NCBI GenBank assembly: GCA_036308645.1
Contig: JAXJVH010000008.1
Span: 1-43,130, forward strand
Length of the DNA: 43,130 bases
Direction of reading: 5' to 3'
DNA from: RUG11462 sp036308645
GTDB lineage: Bacteria > Bacillota > Clostridia > Oscillospirales > Acutalibacteraceae
A model generated the notes under the pieces. It was not told where the DNA came from, did not search any database, and saw nothing but the letters and a program-made list of their open reading frames with translations. Shown here in pieces: positions 17,374 through 24,869 of the stretch. Each line of letters begins with the position of its first letter. Position 1 is the stretch's first letter. The position numbers and the translations under genes were made by a program.

Positions 17374-18150
17374 CTAATCCCATAACTTCCAAGGCGCTTT
17401 ATTATTCTGCCATAATTCTTCAAGTTTCTGCTTTTCTCTCATAGTATCCATACACTGCCAAAAGCCCTTATGTGTATATGCTACCAACTGATTTTCGCTG
17501 ACAAGTCTGTTAAGCGGTTCTTTTTCAAAAACAGTTTTGTCATCATCTATATAATCAAATAATTCAGGATTAAATACCATAAAACCTATATTAATTAAAT
17601 CACCGTCAAAATCGGATTTTTCACGGAAAGAATCAACAACCCCGTCTTTTCCGATTTCAAGCACGCCCTTATTCTGCCCGAAATTGTATACCGAAAGCGT
17701 ACCGATTTTACCGTGTGCTTTATGATATTCAAGCAACTCTTTTATATTAACATCGCCGACTGCGTCACCGTATGTAAGCATAAAAGGTTCGTTGCCTATA
17801 TATTTTTGAATTCTTTTAACTCTTCCGCCTGTTTGAGTATTAAGCCCGGTATCAACAACCGTTACTTTCCACGGCTCGGTCTTCATATTATGCACAATTA
17901 TTTCATTACCGTTTGTGAAATCAAAAGTAACATCGGATGTATTAAGAAAGTAATCGGCAAACCATTCTTTAATTACATTCTGCTTATATCCGGCGCAGAT
18001 AATAAACTCATTGATTCCGTAATGAGAATATGTCTTCATAATATGCCATAATATCGGCATACCTCCGATTTCAAGCATAGGCTTTGGCTTAAACTGCGAT
18101 TCCTCGGAAATTCTTGTTCCGAAACCGCCTGCTAAAATTACAACCTTCAT
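17374..18150 (-). CDS. rfbF: Glucose-1-phosphate cytidylyltransferase
   Basis: This 258-aa nucleotidyltransferase has LAGGFGTRISEES at residues 6-18 and KPKPMLEIGGMPILWHI at 21-37, the RfbF-type signature. It makes CDP-glucose from CTP and glucose-1-phosphate, the first step of the cassette. TYGDAVGD supplies the metal-binding Asp. Its length is that of the family. The ATG overlaps the VanZ-like stop as ATGA, with GGAGG about 7 nt upstream. It is the best marker that a CDP-linked sugar is made here. Confidence 0.94.
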   Translation of the reverse strand: MKVVILAGGFGTRISEESQFKPKPMLEIGGMPILWHIMKTYSHYGINEFIICAGYKQNVIKEWFADYFLNTSDVTFDFTNGNEIIVHNMKTEPWKVTVVDTGLNTQTGGRVKRIQKYIGNEPFMLTYGDAVGDVNIKELLEYHKAHGKIGTLSVYNFGQNKGVLEIGKDGVVDSFREKSDFDGDLINIGFMVFNPELFDYIDDDKTVFEKEPLNRLVSENQLVAYTHKGFWQCMDTMREKQKLEELWQNNKAPWKLWD

Positions 18151-18635
18151 TCTATTCCTCCGTCTTTCTTTTTATTTCTCGAATTCAATAAATGTTTATA
18201 TATTCTTATTATCAGCAAGGTGCTGATAATACCTAATGCATATCCGAAAAAATCCATCGGCAAATCAGTTATATCAAACTCACGAGATGGCAAAATTCCT
18301 TTTATAACCTGATCTGCAATAGATATACCCAAACAAAAAACAAACGATTTTACAACATAATTTTTTATTTTTAAAAATCTTAATGCAAAGCAACTTATAA
18401 CCCCAAGAATAAAATACTCCGGAATATGCGCTAACTTTCTGATAAAACCGGCATTAGCCCACCATTTAGTCACTATTTCCTCACGGGACATTCCGAACTT
18501 TTCTGCAAAAGAGATTACAAACTGCAATGCTGAATTAGTTAAATTTGCAGTACCTTTAACGCTTTGGCAAGTTAAAAACAAAATTAATAAAACAGATAGT
18601 CCTAATATTGCACACAAAAAAACTCTCTTTTTCAT
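18147..18635 (-). CDS. VanZ-like membrane protein
   Basis: This protein is about 162 aa, with four hydrophobic segments and the VanZ-family pattern of an N-terminal helix, a conserved KLAHIPEYFILG segment and a C-terminal D-x-P-x-D-F-x-G-Y-x-L-G motif (DLPMDFFGYALG). VanZ family proteins are of uncertain biochemical function; the type member gives teicoplanin resistance. I place the start at 18635, where GGGAG lies 5 nt upstream; an ATG 12 bp earlier lacks a site. It is coupled to rfbF by an ATGA overlap, so it probably serves the polysaccharide pathway or the cell envelope. Confidence 0.83.
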   Translation of the reverse strand: MKKRVFLCAILGLSVLLILFLTCQSVKGTANLTNSALQFVISFAEKFGMSREEIVTKWWANAGFIRKLAHIPEYFILGVISCFALRFLKIKNYVVKSFVFCLGISIADQVIKGILPSREFDITDLPMDFFGYALGIISTLLIIRIYKHLLNSRNKKKDGGIE

Positions 18636-18684
18636 TTTAACTCCCATTAATTCAAAGTACTGTATATAAAAAAGAAATCTTTAT

Positions 18685-19761
18685 TTAATCATTCATATAA
18701 AACTCTTTATACCACTCTGAAAATTTACGAAGTCCTGTTCTCAAAGAGGTAGAAGGTTTATAACCGTAATCCTGTTCTAATTGGCTTGTATCCGCAAATG
18801 TTACAGGTACGTCCCCCGGTTGCATAGGCACAAGTTTTTTATGCGATTCAAAGTCATAATCTTTCGGCAACACTTCCGCACGAATAAGTTCCTCTTGTAA
18901 AATTTGAACAAAATCCAAAAGGTTCTCCGGATTTTGGTTTCCGATATTATAAATAGCATAAGGCGGGCAAGGCAAACCGTCTTCACCGTTTTCACGCTGC
19001 GGAGCGCCCTGCATTACACGGACAATTCCCTCGACAACATCATCAATATAAGTAAAATCACGCTTACAATTGCCGTAATTAAAGATTTTAATATCTTCGC
19101 CTTTAAGAAGTTTATTTGTAAATCCGAAATATGCCATATCAGGACGGCCGGCAGGACCGTAAACCGTAAAAAAGCGCAAACCCGTACAAGGAATATTGTA
19201 TAGTTTTGAATAGGCATGAGCCATAAGTTCATTTGATTTTTTAGTTGCCGCATACAGACTTACAGGATTGTCAACCTTATCCTCGGTAGAATACGGCACT
19301 TTTTTATTACTTCCGTAAACAGAAGAACTTGAAGCGTAAACAAGATGTTCCACAGGAACGCCGCCTTCATCGTACGAATGACGGCACGCCTCAAGAATAT
19401 TATAAAAACCAATAAGATTAGACTCTATGTAAGCGTCAGGATTAATAATAGAATAGCGTACCCCTGCCTGTGCGGCAAGATTAACTATAATTTGCGGACT
19501 ATACTGTTCAAAAATAGAGTTTATAGTTTCTTTATCCGCAATACTGCCCTTTACAAAATTAAAATTATTAAAACTCTTTAGTTCTTTTAAACGTGCTTCT
19601 TTCAAAGAAACATCATAATAGTTGTTCATATTATCAATACCGACAACATTGACATTATCAACGGTAGATAAAATACGTTTCGCCAAATTAGAACCGATAA
19701 AGCCTGCAACTCCGGTAATGAAAATACTTTTTGATTTCAAATCAATTCTGTCTTTTTTCAT
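18685..19761 (-). CDS. NAD-dependent epimerase, UDP-glucuronate 4-epimerase-like
   Basis: This extended SDR protein is about 358 aa, with FITGVAGFIGSNLA near residues 14-27, YASSSSVYG with the catalytic Ser, YAATKKSNELMAH with the YxxxK motif, and LRFFTVYGPAGRPDMAYFGF. The TVYGP-x-GRPDMA stretch is characteristic of UDP-glucuronate 4-epimerases (CapI/Gae/LpsL), which give UDP-galacturonate. The start at 19761 has GAGG 8 nt upstream; an extra 13-codon N-terminal extension in the open frame is less likely. It suggests an acidic sugar in the polymer. Confidence 0.87.
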   Translation of the reverse strand: MKKDRIDLKSKSIFITGVAGFIGSNLAKRILSTVDNVNVVGIDNMNNYYDVSLKEARLKELKSFNNFNFVKGSIADKETINSIFEQYSPQIIVNLAAQAGVRYSIINPDAYIESNLIGFYNILEACRHSYDEGGVPVEHLVYASSSSVYGSNKKVPYSTEDKVDNPVSLYAATKKSNELMAHAYSKLYNIPCTGLRFFTVYGPAGRPDMAYFGFTNKLLKGEDIKIFNYGNCKRDFTYIDDVVEGIVRVMQGAPQRENGEDGLPCPPYAIYNIGNQNPENLLDFVQILQEELIRAEVLPKDYDFESHKKLVPMQPGDVPVTFADTSQLEQDYGYKPSTSLRTGLRKFSEWYKEFYMND

Positions 19762-19823
19762 CTGTATTACCTCGCAAATTTTCAAACATTTAAACACCAA
19801 AATTATTAAAAATATGTTTATTT

Positions 19824-21002
19824 TTATTCTGTTTTCTCGCTATTAAAAATATTTAAATAATTATTAATATCATTTACTTTATCGGATTCGGCAACGAGTA
19901 GTTTATAATTAATTTTTCTCCTTTTTTTAAATATAACTCTAAACGCATACCTTATCGGAATTACAATAAATCCAAAATTAGACAGCCAATTATACTTTTT
20001 TGCCAAATTCCATGAAATTAATGATTTTTGCTTAAAGAATTTGAACCACTTCAAAACAAAATTATTATTTGTTGATAAATTCTCGTCGGCAATGAGCAAT
20101 TCCTCTGTTTGTTTTACTCCGAAATTTCCTTTTTTTAATAGCAACTCAAAAATCGTATCAATATGCTCATCCGATATCTCTTCGCCACCGAAATATTTAT
20201 TAAAAGTCATTGTGCAGGCTTCGGCAAATTTATAAATGCCGTATTTCTTTGTAAAATTTATAAACTCCGTATTTTCTAAAATCGAAGTTCTTTTTACAAA
20301 TACTCCCCAATCAATCAATTGTCTAATACCAAGCCCTACAATGCGAAAATGCCTTTCCATGTGTAATAATAAAGACATGGCTTGATAAAAATCACTAAAT
20401 CCTGAAAACGAGATTTCTTTACAATTTAGATTTTCTATATTGTCAACAGACTTTAAAAGTTCTTGTCTTAATTCTCTGCACATTTCAGAATCGGGAAAAT
20501 CACTTATTTCATCATGCAATTCAAAACGAACTTCGTTTTTATAAAATTTATAATGAAAATGTCCGTCTTCCTTTTCATCCAAAACATATCCGTTGTCAAT
20601 AAGCAGTTGTTTTGTGCTGTCCAAATCATCCTTACTTACTAAAAAATCAACATCACCTAAAGTGCGAAGTTCCGGTTTCGGATAATATCTTGCAACGGAC
20701 AAGCCTTTTAAAATTGCATACTTAACATTATTTTTTTCAAGTAAATCAGTCAATTCCCACTGCCCTTTAATAACCTTATCGTTATTAAGCATTACCGCAA
20801 CGGTATGATTTTTAAACTTTTTATAAATATCTTTCGGAATTCCCTTGATTCCTGCCGTCCCGTCAAATGCAAGCGGAATTACAGCCTGAAAATTAGCCTC
20901 ATCATAAACCGCCTGCCAATCGGTATCTTCGGGAATATTTATATCAAAATTAAAGAGGCTTTTTCTTAACAAATCAATTAAAACACATTGAGCATTTGTC
21001 AA
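19824..21002 (-). CDS. Nucleotidyltransferase-fold family protein
   Basis: This 392-aa protein has the uncharacterised nucleotidyltransferase (NTP_transf_5) pattern: VKYAILKGLSVARYYPKPEL then RTLGDVDFLV. The KG and the D-x-D form the expected metal and nucleotide site. A second region (SLLLHMERHF, IRQLIDWGVF) is also typical of the family. These proteins recur in polysaccharide clusters, but no reaction has been settled. The start is a TTG at 21002 with GGAGG 9 nt before it; there is no usable ATG nearby. The gene lies between the initiating transferase and the epimerase, so it may modify the first sugars or their lipid carrier. Confidence 0.8.
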   Translation of the reverse strand: MTNAQCVLIDLLRKSLFNFDINIPEDTDWQAVYDEANFQAVIPLAFDGTAGIKGIPKDIYKKFKNHTVAVMLNNDKVIKGQWELTDLLEKNNVKYAILKGLSVARYYPKPELRTLGDVDFLVSKDDLDSTKQLLIDNGYVLDEKEDGHFHYKFYKNEVRFELHDEISDFPDSEMCRELRQELLKSVDNIENLNCKEISFSGFSDFYQAMSLLLHMERHFRIVGLGIRQLIDWGVFVKRTSILENTEFINFTKKYGIYKFAEACTMTFNKYFGGEEISDEHIDTIFELLLKKGNFGVKQTEELLIADENLSTNNNFVLKWFKFFKQKSLISWNLAKKYNWLSNFGFIVIPIRYAFRVIFKKRRKINYKLLVAESDKVNDINNYLNIFNSEKTE

Positions 21003-21029
21003 TTAGAAAAACCTCCCGAATTTGTATAT

Positions 21030-21725
21030 TTATCTGCCTTGAAATGTAATAACAGTTTTTACTGTTAAAAAAATTATCTTCCAATCTATTAAAAAATTCA
21101 TCTCTTCTATGTATTTTATATCAAAATTCATCCATTCATCAAATGTAATATCATTTCTGTCAGGTTGAATCTGCCAATAACATGTCAAGCCCGGTGTAAC
21201 GCTTAACCGTTTCATTTGATATTCATTATATTGTTCAACTTCTCTTGGAAGAGGCGGTCTCGGACCGACAATACTCATATCGCCTTTTAAAATATTGATA
21301 AGTTGCGGTAACTCATCAAGTCCTGTTTTTCTCAAAATATTGCCGACTCTGGTAATACGAGGATCATCTTTAATTTTAAAAGCCGGCCCGTCCGATTCAT
21401 TAGACTCAAGCAAATTGTCAAGTTTATCTTCAGCGTCAACGCACATTGTTCTAAACTTAAATAATTTAAAAACCTTTCCGTTTTTACCGCAACGATCCTG
21501 TGAAAAAATAGGACTGCCTTTAGGATCATCAATAAAAATTATCAATGCAATAATTAATAAAAGCGGAAGCAAAACCACCAAAGCAATAAAGGACAAAACA
21601 ATATCTTGAATTCTTTTTATTATCAAGTACATACGCTTATTATGTTCGTTGCCACTTTGACAATCGGCATCAACAAACAAACCTTCTTTAGTTTGAGTAT
21701 TTGTTTCTGCATCGGTATACTTCAT
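21030..21725 (-). CDS. Initiating sugar-phosphate transferase (bacterial sugar transferase family)
   Basis: This 231-aa protein has one hydrophobic hairpin near residues 41-65 followed by the catalytic block: FKLFKFRTM, ITRVGNILRKTGLDELPQLI, GDMSIVGPRPPLP and SVTPGLTCYWQI. This is the short PglC/WbaP-core form, which transfers a hexose-1-phosphate to undecaprenyl phosphate and so starts the repeat unit. The ATG at 21725 has GAGGG 7 nt upstream; a TTG 21 bp earlier is less likely. It is the first gene of the operon, about 66 nt downstream of a consensus promoter. Confidence 0.91.
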   Translation of the reverse strand: MKYTDAETNTQTKEGLFVDADCQSGNEHNKRMYLIIKRIQDIVLSFIALVVLLPLLLIIALIIFIDDPKGSPIFSQDRCGKNGKVFKLFKFRTMCVDAEDKLDNLLESNESDGPAFKIKDDPRITRVGNILRKTGLDELPQLINILKGDMSIVGPRPPLPREVEQYNEYQMKRLSVTPGLTCYWQIQPDRNDITFDEWMNFDIKYIEEMNFLIDWKIIFLTVKTVITFQGR

Positions 21726-21797
21726 TTTCAAACCCTCACACAACAATCCCTAAATAATATCACTCTTAAATAAAAATTATATATTTTATAATATATA

Positions 21798-21826
21798 ATT
21801 ATATAATATTTTAATATAAAAGTCAA
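21798..21826 (-). promoter_or_regulatory. Sigma-A promoter of the polysaccharide operon
   Basis: TTGACT (21821-21826) and TATAAT (21798-21803) are separated by 17 bp in a very AT-rich stretch directly upstream of the initiating sugar transferase. It gives a leader of about 66 nt. I see no second promoter as strong until the start of the window. Confidence 0.85.
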
Positions 21827-21861
21827 TAAAATACAATGTATTTATAAATAACCGAACGAAA

Positions 21862-21900
21862 AAAACAATTTTTTAACATATTTTTACATAAATGTTAAAA
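21862..21900 (-). terminator. Possible weak terminator after the GH5 gene
   Basis: On the minus strand TAACAT and ATGTTA form a 6-bp stem around a 12-nt loop, followed by AAAAATTG and a run of seven T. The stem is AT-rich and the T run is displaced, so termination would be weak and GH5 transcripts might read into the polysaccharide operon. Confidence 0.3.
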
Positions 21901-21918
21901 CATATCATAATAATCCTG

Positions 21919-23202
21919 TTATCCGGCTGAATCAATAATACAATCAACTATTTTTTGATTAATAATTTTACTATTGTTTCTGTCCAAAAGTTTCATATCG
22001 CCGCCGTTATCATTCCAAAAACAAACCATATAATAATTATAAGCAGTGCTTACCACATATTTTGCAAAGGCGGCTCTTGCAGAGGCATTGCCTTTATCGA
22101 CAGCCCCGAATTCTCCGATAATGCACGGAATACCGAGTTCAGAGAAGCGCCAATTAATAACGGCAAAAACATTGTCTAAATACGCTTTATCCTCTTGCGA
22201 ACCCCAAACTTGTTTTTGGCTTTGATCAAGACAAAAACTGCTTGGCACATACACGTTTACTTTAGCAATAAGTTTGTTTTTAACCGTATCGTTCGGCAGT
22301 TTAAAACCGTCAAGCGCGGCGCTTGAAACAAACGAGCCGTAAGTGCTTATAATAAGATGCCGTTTCGCATTGTTTTTGCCTGTAGCCCTAACTGCGTTTA
22401 CAAATGCCTGATTAATGCTGTTAGCATTTTTTATATCCGTTTCGCTCGGGTCGGATTTATCATTATCCGCCTTTAAAATTTCGCTGACGCCCTCAAAAAG
22501 CAAATGATCATTGTAATCTTTAAATCTATTTGCAATCGAAGTCCACATTTTTGAAAATTTTGATTTTGTTTTATCAAAATCCTTATCATTTGTGGTAAGC
22601 CAACTCTGGTCGTTTTGCGAATTGATTATGCAGTACATACCGTTATCAAGCACATAATTTACCACTTCTTCAATTCTATCCAGCCAAAGTTCGTCAACAA
22701 CGCCTTTTTCATCTATATGGTCAGTCCATGAAACCGGTATTCTTACTGCAGAAAATCCACAATCCGCATACGCCTTAATCAATTCTTTTGTAACAATCGG
22801 ATTTTCAAAATATGTTTCATATTCTTCTATCGATTTGTCGCCGCCTAAACCGTTTGCCGAGAATGAATCTCCAAGCGTTATACCTGCTCCCATTTCAGTA
22901 AGCATTTGTTTAGAAGAAATTTTTCGCATATCTTCAGTCTGTTTAAAACTACCCCTTTTACCTGTTCTCTTTTGAGTACTCGGTAAAGTAATCTCTGTTT
23001 CTGTTTCGGCAACAGAAGTAGTTTCCGTTTCACCTGTTGTAGAATTAGGAACAGCAGTAGTCGCCTGCTGAAAAGCAGTATTATAAACCTTTTGGGAAGT
23101 TTTTTGATTTTCCTCCTGCTTTTTTTCACCGCCGCAGGAAACGGCTGAAGAAATAATTAATAAACAAACTGCAAATGAAATAATTTTCAAAAAACTATTC
23201 AT
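21919..23202 (-). CDS. Secreted GH5-fold lipoprotein with altered active site
   Basis: This 427-aa protein has a signal peptide ending at a lipobox-like SAVSC (Cys23), a Thr/Glu-rich linker to about residue 95, then a full GH5 (cellulase-type) barrel. Present: AVRIPVSW (R154), the acid/base Glu241, Tyr318, the nucleophile Glu364 in IIGEFGA, and Trp396. Changed: the usual His-His of the INSHHD motif is Gln196-Asn197, the Asn of Asn-Glu is Ser240, and the His of the V-H-x-Y motif is Asn316. Three of the eight residues normally invariant in GH5 are therefore replaced, so activity may be lost or altered. It has a consensus promoter with a leader of about 226 nt, and lies beside a polysaccharide locus. 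Confidence 0.85.
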   Translation of the reverse strand: MNSFLKIISFAVCLLIISSAVSCGGEKKQEENQKTSQKVYNTAFQQATTAVPNSTTGETETTSVAETETEITLPSTQKRTGKRGSFKQTEDMRKISSKQMLTEMGAGITLGDSFSANGLGGDKSIEEYETYFENPIVTKELIKAYADCGFSAVRIPVSWTDHIDEKGVVDELWLDRIEEVVNYVLDNGMYCIINSQNDQSWLTTNDKDFDKTKSKFSKMWTSIANRFKDYNDHLLFEGVSEILKADNDKSDPSETDIKNANSINQAFVNAVRATGKNNAKRHLIISTYGSFVSSAALDGFKLPNDTVKNKLIAKVNVYVPSSFCLDQSQKQVWGSQEDKAYLDNVFAVINWRFSELGIPCIIGEFGAVDKGNASARAAFAKYVVSTAYNYYMVCFWNDNGGDMKLLDRNNSKIINQKIVDCIIDSAG

Positions 23203-23434
23203 AAAAGTTAAAAACTCTCTTTCTCACAATAAAATATCAATTCAAAACCATAACCTATAACCATTTGTTTAAATTAAGGTATATATTTATAAACAGGAGC
23301 GTAAATTTCTAACTTTCAAAATTCATTATACAATTACCTCCAAAATTAAAAAACAACAAACTTTTTTCAAACTCTAAAAATCAAGGCAAATGTATAAATG
23401 CAACTTGAATATGCAACTAAATACCGTGCAACTA
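23203..23434 (-). other. Long untranslated leader of the GH5 gene
   Basis: This AT-rich stretch of about 226 nt lies between the predicted GH5 transcription start and its ATG. It holds a strong GGAGG site followed by a five-codon mini-ORF (Met-Asn-Phe-Glu-Ser-stop) near 23300-23340. The GH5 start itself has only a weak AGAGAG site about 12 nt upstream. I see no known riboswitch. Confidence 0.35.
23399..23433. promoter_or_regulatory. Three TGCAACT direct repeats at the GH5 transcription start
   Basis: TGCAACT occurs at 23399-23405, 23412-23418 and 23427-23433, spaced 13 and 15 bp. The boxes lie at and just downstream of the predicted GH5 start site, where a bound protein would block transcription. 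The divergent HTH gene is the obvious candidate regulator; no binding evidence exists. Confidence 0.5.
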
Positions 23435-23463
23435 ATTATACTGTACATTGCTACATCTGTCAA
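23435..23463 (-). promoter_or_regulatory. Consensus sigma-A promoter of the GH5 gene
   Basis: Perfect hexamers TTGACA (23458-23463) and TATAAT (23435-23440) are separated by 17 bp. A promoter this strong is usually held in check by a repressor, which fits the TGCAACT boxes next to it. Confidence 0.88.
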
Positions 23464-23477
23464 TAAAAAATCTTTGC

Positions 23478-23486
23478 TGATATACT
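23478..23486 (+). promoter_or_regulatory. Extended -10 promoter of the HTH gene
   Basis: TGATATACT is an extended -10 element. The expected -35 position falls on the -35 box of the divergent GH5 promoter, so the two promoters would compete for polymerase. It leaves a leader of about 20 nt containing GAGG. An alternative pair, TTGCTG with TATAAA (23474-23502), would leave the ribosome site out of the transcript. Confidence 0.5.
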
Positions 23487-23513
23487 AAAGATATATTATA
23501 AAAGAGGTTTAAA

Positions 23514-23738
23514 ATGATGGAAGAAAATATAGGTAAGATAGTTTTAACAATCGAAGAATACCGATTAAAACACGGGATAAGCAAAAACAAAATCGTATTG
23601 GGTGCTGAAGTTCAGCGGACTCAGCTCCAAAAATACTGTCACAATGATGTTGCAAGAGTAGATTTAAATGTTCTTGCAAGAATATGTAATTATCTTAATT
23701 GCGATATTTCCGATTTAATGCATTACGAAAAAAACTGA
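23514..23738 (+). CDS. Small HTH transcriptional regulator (Cro/CI type)
   Basis: This 74-aa protein is a single XRE-type helix-turn-helix of the short YozG-like class: LTIEEYRLKHGISKNKIVLG, then the recognition helix area RTQLQKYCHND, and the usual ending ARICNYLNCDISDLMHYEKN. It has no effector domain. It is transcribed divergently from the GH5 gene across a shared control region and ends in a strong terminator, so it is a self-contained unit that may regulate itself and GH5. A second ATG three bases downstream is an equally possible start. Confidence 0.88.
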   Translation: MMEENIGKIVLTIEEYRLKHGISKNKIVLGAEVQRTQLQKYCHNDVARVDLNVLARICNYLNCDISDLMHYEKN

Positions 23739-23745
23739 ATATTTT

Positions 23746-23785
23746 AAAAAAATACGGTAAAACCATTTACCGTATTTTTATTTTA
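23746..23785 (+). terminator. Bidirectional terminator between the HTH gene and rqcP
   Basis: AAAAATACGGTAAA and TTTACCGTATTTTT form a 14-bp perfect stem with a 4-nt loop (ACCA). T runs follow on both strands, so it serves the convergent HTH gene and the rqcP unit. Confidence 0.92.
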
Positions 23786-23819
23786 CCACAAAACGCTCTG
23801 TAAAACAAGAAAATATTTG

Positions 23820-24062
23820 TCAATTTATTATTTTATAAAGCAAAGCGGCGTCATCTTTTCTTACCGTTTCCTTAACCTCGGTCACTTCCGCTTTAAACGG
23901 CTTGCTGCCGAAATTAATTTCAATTATATCGCCGATTTTAATATCATACGACGCTCTTTGCGGTTTTCCGTTTACAACAACTCTGCCTGCGTCGCAAGCC
24001 TCGTTAGCAACAGTACGGCGCTTAATAATTCTTGAAACCTTTAAAAACTTATCTAATCGCAT
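23820..24062 (-). CDS. rqcP: Ribosome quality-control factor RqcP (S4 domain, Hsp15/YabO family)
   Basis: This 80-aa protein is one S4 RNA-binding domain: MRLDKFLKVSRIIKRRTVAN at the N terminus, then AGRVVVNGKPQRASYDIKIG. It is close in length and pattern to B. subtilis RqcP (YabO), which binds the P-site tRNA on stalled 50S subunits and helps RqcH add alanine tails. The gene order mazG, HU, rqcP is conserved in many Clostridia. It starts two bases after the preceding stop with GAGG upstream. yabP/yabQ, which often follow, are absent. Confidence 0.9.
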   Translation of the reverse strand: MRLDKFLKVSRIIKRRTVANEACDAGRVVVNGKPQRASYDIKIGDIIEINFGSKPFKAEVTEVKETVRKDDAALLYKIIN

Positions 24063-24064
24063 TA

Positions 24065-24445
24065 TTATTCCTCACAAAACTCAAAACAACTTCCGTCAAG
24101 ACAAAGTTTTTCCCTGTATTCCTCTTTTACATCGGATAAACATCTGTCCTTTTCTTCACATCTTGCACAAAGTTTTTTCTTAATAGTATTAAGCATTTTT
24201 TCATAATCATCCCGATTTGAAACAACAACTTCGGCCTCGCAAAATTCATCTATGGCGGCGAGCGCAACCCAAACTTCTTTTATTTCTTCAAAAATATAAT
24301 AAGGACTTACGCATTTCTCCTCAAATAGTTTACGCATTTTAATAAACTTTTTATCATAGTTTTCAAGAAAATCAGCAAATTCATCAATATTTTTTACATT
24401 AGACGGGTATAAATAAAACTCTCCGCCAAATGATAATACTTTCAT
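24065..24445 (-). CDS. Uncharacterised Cys-rich protein next to rqcP
   Basis: I do not recognise this 126-aa protein. The N-terminal two thirds look alpha-helical and acidic with aromatic residues (DKKFIKMRKLFEEK, YYIFEEIKEVW). The last 35 residues hold six Cys: CARCEEKDRC, then C-L-D-G-S-C and F-E-F-C, which could bind a metal or an iron-sulfur cluster. No signal peptide or membrane segment is visible. It is separated from HU by a terminator and is tightly coupled to rqcP (2-bp gap), so a link to ribosome or translation control is a positional guess. Confidence 0.72.
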   Translation of the reverse strand: MKVLSFGGEFYLYPSNVKNIDEFADFLENYDKKFIKMRKLFEEKCVSPYYIFEEIKEVWVALAAIDEFCEAEVVVSNRDDYEKMLNTIKKKLCARCEEKDRCLSDVKEEYREKLCLDGSCFEFCEE

Positions 24446-24493
24446 ATTAAAACTATCTCCGTAAAATTAATTTAAAAACTCCGTAAATAAATT

Positions 24494-24528
24494 TAAAAAA
24501 CAAGGCGACCCGAAAAAATCAAGTCGCC
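24494..24528 (-). terminator. Terminator after the HU gene
   Basis: On the minus strand GGCGAC (24523-24528) pairs with GTCGCC (24504-24509) around a 13-nt loop, followed by TTGTTTTTT. It separates HU from the Cys-rich protein and rqcP. Confidence 0.85.
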
Positions 24529-24547
24529 ACGATAAATAATTAAAAAA

Positions 24548-24820
24548 TTATTTTACAGCATCTTTAAATGCTTTTGCTGCTTTGAAAGCCGGAGCTTTTG
24601 ATGCAGCGATCTGGATTTTTTCTTTTGTCTTAGGATTGATACCTGTTCTTGCAGCTCTTTCTTTAACTTCAAAAGTACCGAAACCTGCTAATGCGAGTTT
24701 GTCGCCTGCTTTAACTGACTCAACTACTGTTTCTGTGAAAGCTTTATAAGCAGCTTCTGCGTCTTTCTTTGAAAGTCCTGCTTTTGCAGCGATAGCTGCA
24801 ACAAATTCTGTTTTGTTCAT
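24548..24820 (-). CDS. hup: DNA-binding protein HU
   Basis: This 90-aa protein is canonical HU: MNKTEFVAAIAAKAGLSKKD, the LAGFGTFEVKERAARTG arm base, and NPKTKEKIQIAASKAPAFKA with the DNA-bending beta arm and its Pro. It compacts DNA as a dimer. GGAGG lies 9 nt before the ATG. It lies 49 bp downstream of mazG and has its own terminator, and is probably read from the mazG promoter since none is evident in the gap. Confidence 0.96.
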   Translation of the reverse strand: MNKTEFVAAIAAKAGLSKKDAEAAYKAFTETVVESVKAGDKLALAGFGTFEVKERAARTGINPKTKEKIQIAASKAPAFKAAKAFKDAVK

Positions 24821-24869
24821 TTTAAGATTCCTCCAAAAATAAATTGTTTTTATTTAAAGACTTAAATGT

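Noticed and set aside
23474..23502. TTGCTG/TATAAA promoter for the HTH gene
   Set aside because: Its transcription start would fall after the GAGG ribosome site; the extended -10 at 23478-23486 fits better.
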